A stretch of 64,000 nt of DNA from Bradyrhizobium manausense (GTDB lineage Bacteria; Pseudomonadota; Alphaproteobacteria; Rhizobiales; Xanthobacteraceae). The stretch is taken from the NCBI RefSeq assembly GCF_018129685.1, contig NZ_JAFCLG010000018.1, positions 55,760 to 119,759 on the forward strand, given 5' to 3'. Below the pieces are notes generated by a model, which was given only the letters and a program-made list of their open reading frames with translations, did no database searches and had not been told where the DNA came from. Numbering within the stretch: position 1 is the first letter of the stretch; every line of letters begins with the position of its first letter. The position numbers and the translations under genes were made by a program. Below, one piece after another: positions 52,339 to 60,816 of this stretch.

Positions 52339-54927
52339 ATGCTGCAAAGCGTAGTCGTTGCCATTGTCAGGGCCTGCACCCGGTTTGCCCCCCTTGTCGT
52401 CGTTCTTGGGCTCCTGCTGGCGGTGGGCGCGGGCTACTACGCATCGCAGCACTTCGCCATCAACACCGACATCAATTCGCTGATTGCCCAGAACCTGGAC
52501 TGGCGCCAGCGCGACCAGCAGTTCGACCGTGCTTTCGACCGCGACGCGACGATTCTGGCGGTCGTCGAGGCCAGGACGCCGGAGATGGCGACCGCAGCGG
52601 CTGACGCGCTCTATGCCAAGTTGAAGGACGACAAGACCAACTTCCAGTCGATGCAGCAGCTCGGCACGGGTGAGTTCTTCGAGAAGAATGGCCTGCTGTT
52701 CCTGCCGACCGAGGAAGTCGGCAAGATCACCGGCGAGTTCGAGTCCGCCGCACCCCTGATCGAGATCATGGCCGGCGATCCCTCGATCCGCGGTCTGACC
52801 GGCGCGCTGGAGACCGGGCTCGCGGGCGTCAAGCGTGGTCAGGTCAGGCTCGACAGCACCGCCCGGCCGTTCAACCAGATCGCCGAGACGGTCGAGACCG
52901 TGCTCAACAAAGGTCATGCGAGCTTCTCCTGGCGCGAGCTCGTCAGCGACAAGCCGCTGTCGGATTCGGACAGGCGGGCCTTCATCGAGTTCAAGCCGAT
53001 CCTCGACTACAACGCGCTGGAGCCCGGCAAGGGTGCGACCAACGCGATCCGCAAGGCCGCGCTGGATCTCGATTTTGCGACAAAGTACCAGGCGCGCGTG
53101 CGGCTGACAGGTCCGGTCCCGATCGCCAATGAGGAATACGCGACCGTCCAGGAGGGCGCCGTCGTCAACGGCATCGGCACGGTGGTCGTCGTGCTCCTGA
53201 TCCTGTGGCTTGCGCTGCACTCCGCGAAGATCATTTTCGCGGTCTTCGTCAATCTCTTCGTCGGCCTTGCGCTGACGACTGCGGCGGGCCTGATGATGGT
53301 CGGCTCGCTCAACCTCCTGTCGATCGCCTTCGCAGTGCTGTTCGTCGGCCTCGGCGTCGATTTCGGCATTCAGTACAGCGTTCGCTACCGCTCGGAGCGC
53401 TTCAAGCACGACGATCTCACCGGTGCGCTGGTGCTGGCAGCGAAACGCTCGGCGGTGCCGCTGTCGCTCGCGGCGATGGCGACCGCGGCGGGCTTTCTGT
53501 GCTTCCTGCCGACCGCCTATAAGGGAATCTCGGAGCTCGGCCAGATCGCCGGTGTCGGCATGCTGGTGGCTTTCATTTCCTCGATCACCATCTTGCCGGC
53601 GCTGTTGAAGCTTCTGAATCCGCCCGGCGAGAAGGAGCCGGTCGGTTATGCCTTCCTGGCGCCGCTCGACCATTTCCTGGAGAAGCACCGTGTTCTGGTC
53701 GTCGGCGGTACGCTGTTGCTCGCGGTCGCCGGCCTGCCGCTGCTTTACTTCATGAAATTCGACTTCAACCCGATGAACCTGCGCAATCCGAAGGCGGAGT
53801 CGATCGCGACCTTCCTCGACCTGCGCAAGGACCCCAACACCGGCGCCAACGCGATCAACGTGATGGTCACGTCCGAAGACCAGGCCAGGCAGGTCGAGGC
53901 GAAGCTGGAGAAGGTGCCGGAAGTGTTGCGCGTGATGTCGCTCGACAGTTTCGTGCCCGAGGACCAGCAGCCGAAACTGAAGCTGATCGCGCAGGGCGCC
54001 AAGACGCTGAACCCCGCGCTCAATCCTGATCAGGTCGATGCGGCGCCGTCGGACCAGGAGAACGTCGAGTCGCTGAAATCCGCGGTCGAGAATCTTCGAC
54101 GGACGGCGGGTGACGCGAAGGGGCCGGGCGCAGTTGCCTCGCGCCGACTCGCGGACGCCCTGGAAAGGCTCGCAAACTCCGACGAGGCGACCCGCAACAG
54201 GGCGCAGGACGTGTTCGTGACGCCCATGAAGATCGTGTTCGACCAGCTCAGGAATGCGATGCAGGCCGGGCCGGTCACTCTGAGCTCACTGCCGCCGGAT
54301 CTCGTCAACGCCTGGAAGAGCAAGGACGGCATCATCCGCGTCGAAGCTCAGCCGAAGGGCGACCCGAACGACAACGATACGCTGCGCAAGTTCGCGGCGG
54401 CTATGCTCGAGGCCGAGCCGACCGCGATCGGCGGACCGGTCTCGATCCTGAAATCCGGCGATACCGTGGTGAACGCATTCATCCATGCCGGCATCTATGC
54501 GCTGCTCGTGATCGGGCTGCTGTTGTGGATCACCCTCCGCCGCATCGTCGACGTGCTGATGACGCTGGTGCCGCTTCTGGTTGCGGGCGCAGTGACGCTC
54601 GAGATCTGCGTGTTGATCGGCCTGCCGCTCAACTTTGCCAACATCGTCGCGTTCCCGCTGCTGCTCGGCATCGGCGTCGCGTTCAAGATCTACTATGTCG
54701 TGGCGTGGCGCTCCGGCAGGACGAACCTGCTTCAGACCAGCCTTACACGTGCGATCTTTTTCAGCGCGCTGACGACGGCGACCGCGTTCGGCAGCCTGTG
54801 GCTGTCGAGCCATCCCGGTACGTCCAGCATGGGCAAGCTGCTCGCACTTTCGCTGGTGACGACGCTTGCCGCAGTGCTGCTGTTTCAGCCGGCCCTAATG
54901 GGCAAACCCCGCAATCTCAGGGAGTAG
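52339..54927 (+). CDS. hpnN: hopanoid transporter HpnN (RND family)
   Basis: The 862-residue protein has RND topology: helix 1 (about residues 15-35), a large periplasmic domain (about 40-270), helices 2-6 (about 275-430), helix 7 near 450, a second periplasmic domain (about 480-710) and helices 8-12 (about 715-855). FVGLGVDFGIQYSVRYRSER holds the conserved Asp. HpnN moves hopanoids from the inner to the outer membrane in R. palustris. Lone starts upstream are absent, and ATG 52339 follows AGAAAG. Its last 33 bp overlap the end of the convergent DUF2147 gene. Confidence 0.95.
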   Translation: MLQSVVVAIVRACTRFAPLVVVLGLLLAVGAGYYASQHFAINTDINSLIAQNLDWRQRDQQFDRAFDRDATILAVVEARTPEMATAAADALYAKLKDDKTNFQSMQQLGTGEFFEKNGLLFLPTEEVGKITGEFESAAPLIEIMAGDPSIRGLTGALETGLAGVKRGQVRLDSTARPFNQIAETVETVLNKGHASFSWRELVSDKPLSDSDRRAFIEFKPILDYNALEPGKGATNAIRKAALDLDFATKYQARVRLTGPVPIANEEYATVQEGAVVNGIGTVVVVLLILWLALHSAKIIFAVFVNLFVGLALTTAAGLMMVGSLNLLSIAFAVLFVGLGVDFGIQYSVRYRSERFKHDDLTGALVLAAKRSAVPLSLAAMATAAGFLCFLPTAYKGISELGQIAGVGMLVAFISSITILPALLKLLNPPGEKEPVGYAFLAPLDHFLEKHRVLVVGGTLLLAVAGLPLLYFMKFDFNPMNLRNPKAESIATFLDLRKDPNTGANAINVMVTSEDQARQVEAKLEKVPEVLRVMSLDSFVPEDQQPKLKLIAQGAKTLNPALNPDQVDAAPSDQENVESLKSAVENLRRTAGDAKGPGAVASRRLADALERLANSDEATRNRAQDVFVTPMKIVFDQLRNAMQAGPVTLSSLPPDLVNAWKSKDGIIRVEAQPKGDPNDNDTLRKFAAAMLEAEPTAIGGPVSILKSGDTVVNAFIHAGIYALLVIGLLLWITLRRIVDVLMTLVPLLVAGAVTLEICVLIGLPLNFANIVAFPLLLGIGVAFKIYYVVAWRSGRTNLLQTSLTRAIFFSALTTATAFGSLWLSSHPGTSSMGKLLALSLVTTLAAVLLFQPALMGKPRNLRE

Positions 54928-55527
54928 GCAGATGTCGCCGACGGTGTCGGCGGGGCCTTTCTGACCCGACTTGGTCGCGGCGGCGCTCTTCGGAGCTGCC
55001 GTCGTGGTTGCCGGTGCGGCGGTAGACGGCGCCGGAGCGGCCTTGGGCGCTGCTGCAGTGCTTTTGGGTGCACTCTTGGCCATGGCGTTGGCGGTGCTGA
55101 GGGGGATTGGCGGTCCGACGCGGGTCCACGTCTCGCCGCCGCACAGGAAGCCCAGCACACAGCCCTTGATCTCGAGCTGGTCGGTGCCGACAGGCGTAAT
55201 GGTCGCGCTGTACATTTGACCATCCTTCGCGTTGTAGACCTGACCTTCCCACTGGTCGGCGCCAGCCGTCTTCTTCATATTGATCAGGGTTACCATGCCC
55301 AGCGTCGGCCTGTTCTTTTTTGAGACATCCGGATTGTTCTCGTCACGGCCGCCGGGCTGTTTTTCCCAGGAAACCGCGCCCCACATGCTGCCGTTGCATT
55401 GGGCGACACGGATATTGGCGACGCCGTCGGCGACCCGCCAGTCGCCCGTGGGATCGGCGGCGAGCGCCGGTGTCAGGCTGGCGTAACTGCCTGCCAGTAT
55501 TATACCGGTGAAAATGGCTAAACGCAT
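54895..55527 (-). CDS. secreted DUF2147 family protein
   Basis: The 210-residue protein has a signal peptide (about residues 1-24) and one DUF2147 domain (about 25-125): DPTGDWRVADGVANIRVAQC, GQVYNAKDGQMYSATI and LEIKGCVLGFLCGGETWTRV. DUF2147 is a lipocalin-like barrel of unknown role. A C-terminal tail of about 80 residues is rich in Ala, Pro and Thr (low complexity). The 3' end overlaps that of hpnN by 33 bp, tail to tail. ATG 55527 fixes the signal peptide. Confidence 0.88.
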   Translation of the reverse strand: MRLAIFTGIILAGSYASLTPALAADPTGDWRVADGVANIRVAQCNGSMWGAVSWEKQPGGRDENNPDVSKKNRPTLGMVTLINMKKTAGADQWEGQVYNAKDGQMYSATITPVGTDQLEIKGCVLGFLCGGETWTRVGPPIPLSTANAMAKSAPKSTAAAPKAAPAPSTAAPATTTAAPKSAAATKSGQKGPADTVGDICLLPEIAGFAH

Positions 55528-55669
55528 GAGTGTTCCTCGGCGGTGCAACATGGTCTAAAGCTGTGCTTGCGAAGATGGTCCGAAAAAGGGCAAAAGGCCG
55601 CACAGACCCTTTTCCGTTGGCTGACCGTTTTCAGTTGACGAAGCGGCCCTCAACCGAAGTATGTAGCGG

Positions 55670-57061
55670 ATGAACAGTCCAAATCCAGACATGTCCCAAT
55701 TGTTCGCGGACCGTCAGGCCCAGCGCAGCGCCCTGCATAATCGGTACCTGAACGAACAGTTCGTTCGGGTTCTCAAGACCATCGGCTACGATGTCGGGTT
55801 CCAGAAAGGGCATGGACAGTACCTCTACGATCGCGAGGGGGCGCGCTATCTCGACCTGTTGTCCGGATTTGGCGTGTTCGCGATCGGGCGCAACCATCCT
55901 GTCATGCGTGAGGCGCTGAAGAGCGTGCTCGACGCCGATCTGCCCAATCTCGTCCAGTTCGACGTCTCCGTGCTCGCCGGCGTGCTCGCCGAGCGGCTGT
56001 TGAAATACGTTCCCTATCTCGACAAGGCGTTCTTCGCCAATTCCGGTGCCGAATGCGTCGAAGCCGCGATCAAGTTCGCGCGTGGCGCCACCGGCCGTCC
56101 CGGTATCGTCTACTGCGCCCACGGCTATCATGGCCTGACCTATGGCGCGCTGTCGTTGACGGGCGATTCGAACTTCCGCACCGGCTTCGAGCCGCTGCTG
56201 CCGGGCTGCACCTCGGTTCCGTTCAACGATCTTGCCGCGCTCGAGAAGGCGCTGGCCTCGCGCGAGGTCGCGGCCTTCGTCGTCGAGCCGATCCAGGGCA
56301 AGGGCGTCAACATGCCCACCGACGAGTTCCTGCCCGGCGCGGCCGCGCTCTGCAAGAAATACGGCACGCTGTTCGTCGCCGACGAGATCCAGACCGGCAT
56401 GGGCCGCACCGGCCGCTTCCTCGCGGTCGAGCACTGGAACGTCGAGCCCGACATGGTGCTGCTGTCGAAGTCGCTGTCGGGCGGCCATGTGCCTGTCGGC
56501 GCGGTGCTGACGCGCAAGGGTATCTTCGACAAGATCTTTAACCAGATGGACCGCGCCGTCGTGCACGGTTCGACCTTCTCCAAGAACGATCTCGCGATGG
56601 CCGCCGGCATTGCCACGCTCGATGTCATGGAGTCCGAGAAGCTGATCGAGGCTGCCGCCAAGCGCGGCGCCGAGCTTCGTCTCGCGCTGACGCGCATGGT
56701 GCCCGGTTACGAGCTGCTGAAGGAAGTGCGCGGCAAGGGCCTGATGATCGGCATCGAGTTCGGCCCGCCGAAATCGCTGCGGCTGCGGGCGTCCTGGAAC
56801 GTGCTGGAGGCCGCCAACAAGGGGCTGTTCTGTCAGCTCATCACCGTGCCGCTGTTCAAGGATCACAAGATCCTGACGCAGGTCGCTGGCCACGGCAGCC
56901 ACACGATCAAGCTGCTGCCGCCGCTCACCATCACCGAAGAAGACTGCAACTGGATCGAGCGCGCCTTCGACGACGTCATCGCCGGCAGCCACAAGGTCCC
57001 GGGCGCGATCTGGTCGCTCGGCAAGACGCTGGTGGACAACGCGGTGCGACGGTCGGCGTAA
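55670..57061 (+). CDS. hpnO: hopanoid aminotransferase HpnO
   Basis: The 463-residue class III PLP aminotransferase has FVADEIQTGMGRTGRFLAVE (PLP Asp) and HGSTFSKNDLAMAAG (PLP Lys). Family resemblance is to acetylornithine/taurine aminotransferases, but the location beside hpnN and hpnH identifies it as HpnO, which forms aminobacteriohopanetriol. No signal peptide. A start at ATG 55670 is used; downstream ATG 55691 is possible. Confidence 0.92.
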   Translation: MNSPNPDMSQLFADRQAQRSALHNRYLNEQFVRVLKTIGYDVGFQKGHGQYLYDREGARYLDLLSGFGVFAIGRNHPVMREALKSVLDADLPNLVQFDVSVLAGVLAERLLKYVPYLDKAFFANSGAECVEAAIKFARGATGRPGIVYCAHGYHGLTYGALSLTGDSNFRTGFEPLLPGCTSVPFNDLAALEKALASREVAAFVVEPIQGKGVNMPTDEFLPGAAALCKKYGTLFVADEIQTGMGRTGRFLAVEHWNVEPDMVLLSKSLSGGHVPVGAVLTRKGIFDKIFNQMDRAVVHGSTFSKNDLAMAAGIATLDVMESEKLIEAAAKRGAELRLALTRMVPGYELLKEVRGKGLMIGIEFGPPKSLRLRASWNVLEAANKGLFCQLITVPLFKDHKILTQVAGHGSHTIKLLPPLTITEEDCNWIERAFDDVIAGSHKVPGAIWSLGKTLVDNAVRRSA

Positions 57062-57091
57062 GCCGTCGGCTTCCAATCAAATGACATCGTC

Positions 57092-57817
57092 ATGTCTTTT
57101 CGTTTGGCCCTTCTTTCCAAGCAACGTCGGGTCTTGGCGTCCTATGCCTGTCTGTGTGCTTTCGCGCTATTAAGTGGATCGCTCGCGCCGAGGGACGCCA
57201 CAGCGCAAACCGTCGACAAGAGCGCAGATAACCTGATGGTCGTCATCAGGGAGACGCCCGGTGCCAACAAACAGGACGAGGCGTTGGAGCCTATGGGCAA
57301 GCTGCGCGCCCGACTGGCCGATGGCAAGGAGGTCGAGCTCGAATTGGCGACCTTCAAATTTCTCGGGGACATGCAAATAAGGTTCGTGTTCGACGGACCG
57401 GTTTCCATGTTGAACGCAATTCCGCAGGATCTCGCGCGACTGCACCTTAGTCCGGAGCAAGCGCTTCGATTGGCGGTCGACAATCTCAAGCGCGTCTACG
57501 GTGCCCCCGTCGCAACGCCCTGGACGGGGGGACTGATGCAGGTCCAAGGTAAGTCGTCTGATCTCGACAGCAGCTATTTTCTCGATCGAGAGTTCTGGCG
57601 AGCGCGTCTTCGCGAACATCCCGAAGGGATATTGGTTGCCGTGCCAAAGCGCGGCGGGCTGGTGTTTGTGCCGTTGAGCGACGGACAGGCGGTGGACACT
57701 TTGCGCAGGGGCGTCACGTACCTCTATTCGAGCAGTGAATACTTGCGGGTATCGTCAGCGCTCTATCTGTTTAAGGATGATCACTGGGCCGTCTTTCAAC
57801 CGCCTCACAAGCCATGA
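57092..57817 (+). CDS. secreted DUF1444-like protein
   Basis: The 241-residue protein has an N-terminal membrane-crossing signal (about residues 15-38, likely cleaved near TAQ). The rest resembles the DUF1444/YtpQ pattern: LSPEQALRLAVDNLKRVYG, then SSYFLDREFWRARL, ILVAVPKRGGLVFVPLSDGQA and LSSALYLF-like end. YtpQ proteins are cytoplasmic and uncharacterised, so an exported form is odd. The gene looks slightly lower in GC than its neighbours. Match is by eye only. Confidence 0.7.
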   Translation: MSFRLALLSKQRRVLASYACLCAFALLSGSLAPRDATAQTVDKSADNLMVVIRETPGANKQDEALEPMGKLRARLADGKEVELELATFKFLGDMQIRFVFDGPVSMLNAIPQDLARLHLSPEQALRLAVDNLKRVYGAPVATPWTGGLMQVQGKSSDLDSSYFLDREFWRARLREHPEGILVAVPKRGGLVFVPLSDGQAVDTLRRGVTYLYSSSEYLRVSSALYLFKDDHWAVFQPPHKP

Positions 57818-57849
57818 TGCCGGACTTGCGAGCAGAGACGCCATTCGGT

Positions 57850-58614
57850 CTACCCTTCCACATTCGCCTTCATCGCCACCTCGAACTTGTCGACGAACTC
57901 GGCGAGCTCGTCGTTGCCGATGTCGCTGACGGCCCAGAAGTTCAGGCCGCGCTCGCCCCAGCGGCGGCAGTTGAAGCCCTGCATGGTCTGCGTCTTCGGC
58001 GGCCGATGCTCGGTGCTCGCAGTCTGCGACACGAACAGGTTGATGATGTGCTGCCGGCGCTTGTAGACGACGGCGCCGATGGCGCGCGCGTCGATATAGT
58101 CGAGCCGGCCGCCGACCAGCGTAAAGCCCTGCGCGGTGAGGTCGATCACGGGCGGGGCGACGTCGAGCTTGCCGTTGAACCAGGGCTTGACCGTGTGCTG
58201 GTCGGTCGAGACGACGTCGATGAGATGACCGGCCTGGAGCGAGCGCAGATGCGCGGAGACCACCTCCGAAAGGATGCGCTGCTGGTCGTCCTGGCGCAGC
58301 ACGACGGCGACGACGCCGGAGGCGGCGAGCGCCGAGACCGCCGAGCCCATCGCGAACCCGCGCAGCACGGAACGCCGGCTCGGCTGCGGCCGCGCTTGCG
58401 GCATCGACGCCTCGATCCGGGCGCGCAACGTCGCAGGCGCGCTGTAGCGCAGACTGGCGTCGGCCAGCACCCGTTTCATCTCTTGTTGGGCCGCGAACTC
58501 GGCCTTGCAAGTCGGGCAGGTGGCGATATGGGCTTCGACCTCGCGCGCGTGGCCGGCATCGAGCTCGTTGTCGAGCAGCGCGTGAAGCAGGATTTTTGCT
58601 TCGTCGCAGGTCAT
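57850..58614 (-). CDS. membrane anti-sigma factor with zinc-finger (zf-HC2) domain
   Basis: The 254-residue protein has an N-terminal anti-sigma zinc module (TCDEAKILLHALLDNELDAG, EAHIATCPTCKAEF with the HxxxCxxC motif), one transmembrane helix near residues 85-105 and a periplasmic domain of about 140 residues. It should hold the ECF sigma factor encoded just upstream; its ATG overlaps the sigma stop (ATGA). The periplasmic part is the likely sensor; the signal is unknown. Confidence 0.9.
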   Translation of the reverse strand: MTCDEAKILLHALLDNELDAGHAREVEAHIATCPTCKAEFAAQQEMKRVLADASLRYSAPATLRARIEASMPQARPQPSRRSVLRGFAMGSAVSALAASGVVAVVLRQDDQQRILSEVVSAHLRSLQAGHLIDVVSTDQHTVKPWFNGKLDVAPPVIDLTAQGFTLVGGRLDYIDARAIGAVVYKRRQHIINLFVSQTASTEHRPPKTQTMQGFNCRRWGERGLNFWAVSDIGNDELAEFVDKFEVAMKANVEG

Positions 58615-59195
58615 TTCGAATGCTCCTCTTCCGCCATCCAGGCCGCGCGCAGCATGGCGCGGGCGCGGGCGAGGCGGGACATCACGGTGCCGACGGGGGC
58701 GCCGACGGCTTCTGCAATTTCACGGTAGGACAGGTTGTTGATCTCCCGCAGCACGAAGGTTTCCTTGAACGGCTCGGCGAGCGCGTCGATCATCTTGCGA
58801 ATGGCGCCGGCGTCGCGGCTGCGCAGCACCTCGGTCTCCGGGCTCGCATCGCCCTCCTGCCAGATCGGCGTCTGGTCGGCAGCGCCAGGCGTGTCCTCGA
58901 TCGCGGCATGCGAGTGCGCGCGTCTGGCGTATTCGGCGTTGCAGACATTGCGCAGGATCGCGAACAGCCACGGCTTCATCGCCGGGCCGCGATAACTGTC
59001 GAAATGCTTCAGCGCCCGCAAATAGCACTCCTGCACCGCGTCCTCCGCGTCGGAGGCGTCGCGCAGCAAATAACGTGCGAGCGTGTAGACGTCGTCGAGA
59101 TAGGGCAACGCCGCCTCGCGGAAGCGCTGCGCCTTCTGGAAATCGTCGCTGACCGGCATCGCCTCTCGCTTTGCCTCTTGCTGCGTTTGGTCCAT
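58611..59195 (-). CDS. ECF sigma factor
   Basis: The 194-residue protein has sigma region 2 (about residues 25-95, DASDAEDAVQECYLRALKHF and KPWLFAILRNVCNAEYARR) and region 4 (about 125-185, LSYREIAEAVGAPVGTVMSRLARAR). The ATG at 59195 or the ATG at 59159 could start translation. It is coupled to a membrane anti-sigma gene and lies downstream of a cupredoxin and metallophosphoesterase on the same strand, separated by a hairpin. It is unlike the RpoE/ChrR pair in this window. Confidence 0.92.
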   Translation of the reverse strand: MDQTQQEAKREAMPVSDDFQKAQRFREAALPYLDDVYTLARYLLRDASDAEDAVQECYLRALKHFDSYRGPAMKPWLFAILRNVCNAEYARRAHSHAAIEDTPGAADQTPIWQEGDASPETEVLRSRDAGAIRKMIDALAEPFKETFVLREINNLSYREIAEAVGAPVGTVMSRLARARAMLRAAWMAEEEHSK

Positions 59196-59242
59196 CGTTG
59201 CGTGCTTCGCGTCATCCCCGGGTCTGAGCGAAGGCACGCGAG

Positions 59243-59270
59243 CCCGGCCGGCGTGGGACCACCGGCCGGG
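59243..59270. terminator. hairpin between the cupredoxin and ECF sigma genes
   Basis: CCCGGCCGG, ten bases, CCGGCCGGG form a strong GC stem with no T-tract. It may reduce read-through from the metallophosphoesterase-cupredoxin pair into the sigma gene. Confidence 0.5.
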
Positions 59271-59298
59271 CAAGACAGAGATGCCTTGGTTGGAGACG

Positions 59299-59628
59299 TT
59301 ACTCAACCTTGATCATCCCGGTCATGTGCGGGTGCAACGAACAAAAATACTTGTAGTCGCCCGCATCGGTGAAGGTGAATGAGAACTTGTCGTCGGTATC
59401 CAGGGCCTTGGACCGGAACTTGCCGGCCGACACCACCGTGTGCGGGATGTCGTCCCGGTTGGTCCAGGTCACGGTCGTGCCGACCTTGATCTTGAGCTCC
59501 GCCGGCTGGAAGACGAAATTGTCGATATGCACCTCCATGGCGTTGTCGTCGGCACGGGCGGTCGTGACGGGGAGCAGGATGGCCGCGGCCACAGCGACGG
59601 AGAAGTCGCGGCGATTGAGTATCTTCAT
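59299..59628 (-). CDS. periplasmic cupredoxin (plastocyanin-like)
   Basis: The 109-residue protein has an export signal with RRDF start (residues about 5-26, possibly Tat) and one type 1 copper domain. Copper ligands are visible as His in DDIPHTVVS and Cys, His, Met in YKYFCSLHPHMTGM. It could carry electrons or buffer copper in the periplasm. It lies 24 bp after the metallophosphoesterase gene and is probably co-transcribed with it. Confidence 0.92.
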   Translation of the reverse strand: MKILNRRDFSVAVAAAILLPVTTARADDNAMEVHIDNFVFQPAELKIKVGTTVTWTNRDDIPHTVVSAGKFRSKALDTDDKFSFTFTDAGDYKYFCSLHPHMTGMIKVE

Positions 59629-59652
59629 GGTCAGCTTCTCTCCAGCCCTGCA

Positions 59653-60597
59653 TCAACTCTGGAGCGGCGTGTCGATGATGGCGAGCCGCTGCTCGTTCTG
59701 CTTGAAATTGATGCTGGCGACTCCGAGCATCGAGCGGAGCTTGGCGTCCTCCACCTTCATCGGACCGGGCGAGGGAGCGGTGCCCGGCGCCGGCTGCGGG
59801 AAGGCCGTCGAGCGCGCGGTGTGGAAGGTGACGTTGCCCTCGACCTTCTGCATCACCTGATGGATGTGCCCGTTGAGCACGGTGACCGAGCCAAAGCCCT
59901 TGACGTATTCGAGCGCGCGGCCGCCATCCTCGGTGCCCCAGCCCCATTCCGGATAGACGGTCCAGAGCGGGATGTGGGCGAACAGCACGACCGGGGTCGA
60001 TTTCGACTTGCCGCGCAGGTCGTCCTCCAGCCAGGCGAGCTGTTCGGCGCCGAGATTGCCGAGGCCGCCGCCCTTGAGGTCGACGACGTTGACGAGGCCG
60101 ATGAAATGCACGCCGCCGGCGTCGAAGGAGTACCAGCCCTGACCCTTGGTGCCGCGGCCGTAGCGCTCGCGATAGAACTTCACCTCTTCGTCGAGGAAGT
60201 CATGCTCCCCGGGCACGTAATGCACGTCCAGCTTGGACTGCGAGATGATGCGATCGGCATTGTCGAATTCGGACGCCTTGGACAGATGGGTGATGTCGCC
60301 GGTGTGGATCATGAACGACGGCTTGGTCGGCATGGCATTGATCTTGCCCACGGCCTCTTCCAGCGTTCCCAGCGCGTTGGGGTTGGCCGGCTTGTCGAAG
60401 CCGACGTGGCTGTCGCTGATCTGGAGGAAGGTCATGCCCGGCGCCGCTGCGGTCGCAGCCTCGGCGGAATCGATGATGCCGAGCGAGCGCGGCACGCCGC
60501 CCGTGATGGTCCAGAGCACCCCGGTTCCGGCCCATGTCATGCATTCCAGCACGTTGCGGCGGCTGACGCCGTCTTCCCCGTGATCGTGTCCGCTCAT
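59653..60597 (-). CDS. Tat-exported metallophosphoesterase
   Basis: The 314-residue protein begins with a His-rich tip and a twin-arginine signal (SRRNVLECMTWAGTGVLW). The calcineurin-like motifs follow: QISDSHVGF, HTGDITH, PGEHDF, FAHIPLW and NGHIHQV. The usual GNHD is GEHD here, so the residue that orients phosphate differs. It should be a periplasmic two-metal phosphatase. First gene of the cupredoxin pair upstream of an ECF sigma/anti-sigma pair. Confidence 0.9.
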   Translation of the reverse strand: MSGHDHGEDGVSRRNVLECMTWAGTGVLWTITGGVPRSLGIIDSAEAATAAAPGMTFLQISDSHVGFDKPANPNALGTLEEAVGKINAMPTKPSFMIHTGDITHLSKASEFDNADRIISQSKLDVHYVPGEHDFLDEEVKFYRERYGRGTKGQGWYSFDAGGVHFIGLVNVVDLKGGGLGNLGAEQLAWLEDDLRGKSKSTPVVLFAHIPLWTVYPEWGWGTEDGGRALEYVKGFGSVTVLNGHIHQVMQKVEGNVTFHTARSTAFPQPAPGTAPSPGPMKVEDAKLRSMLGVASINFKQNEQRLAIIDTPLQS

Positions 60598-60816
60598 CGC
60601 ACGTCTCCTTTGGCCCGGAATTGGGCTTCGGGGAGGTGATTGGGGGAGGGGTGGGCTTATTCCCGCATGTAATGACGATTTCGTGAGGGGCGCACTTGCC
60701 CGAACGGGAGAGATATCCGGATCCGGTTCAAAAATTCCCGGATGGCCCGAAGCACATGGCGATCTCTGCGCCGGCCGAGGCGATGGAAACGCGCTGGCTG
60801 ATGGTGGGCCAGGATG

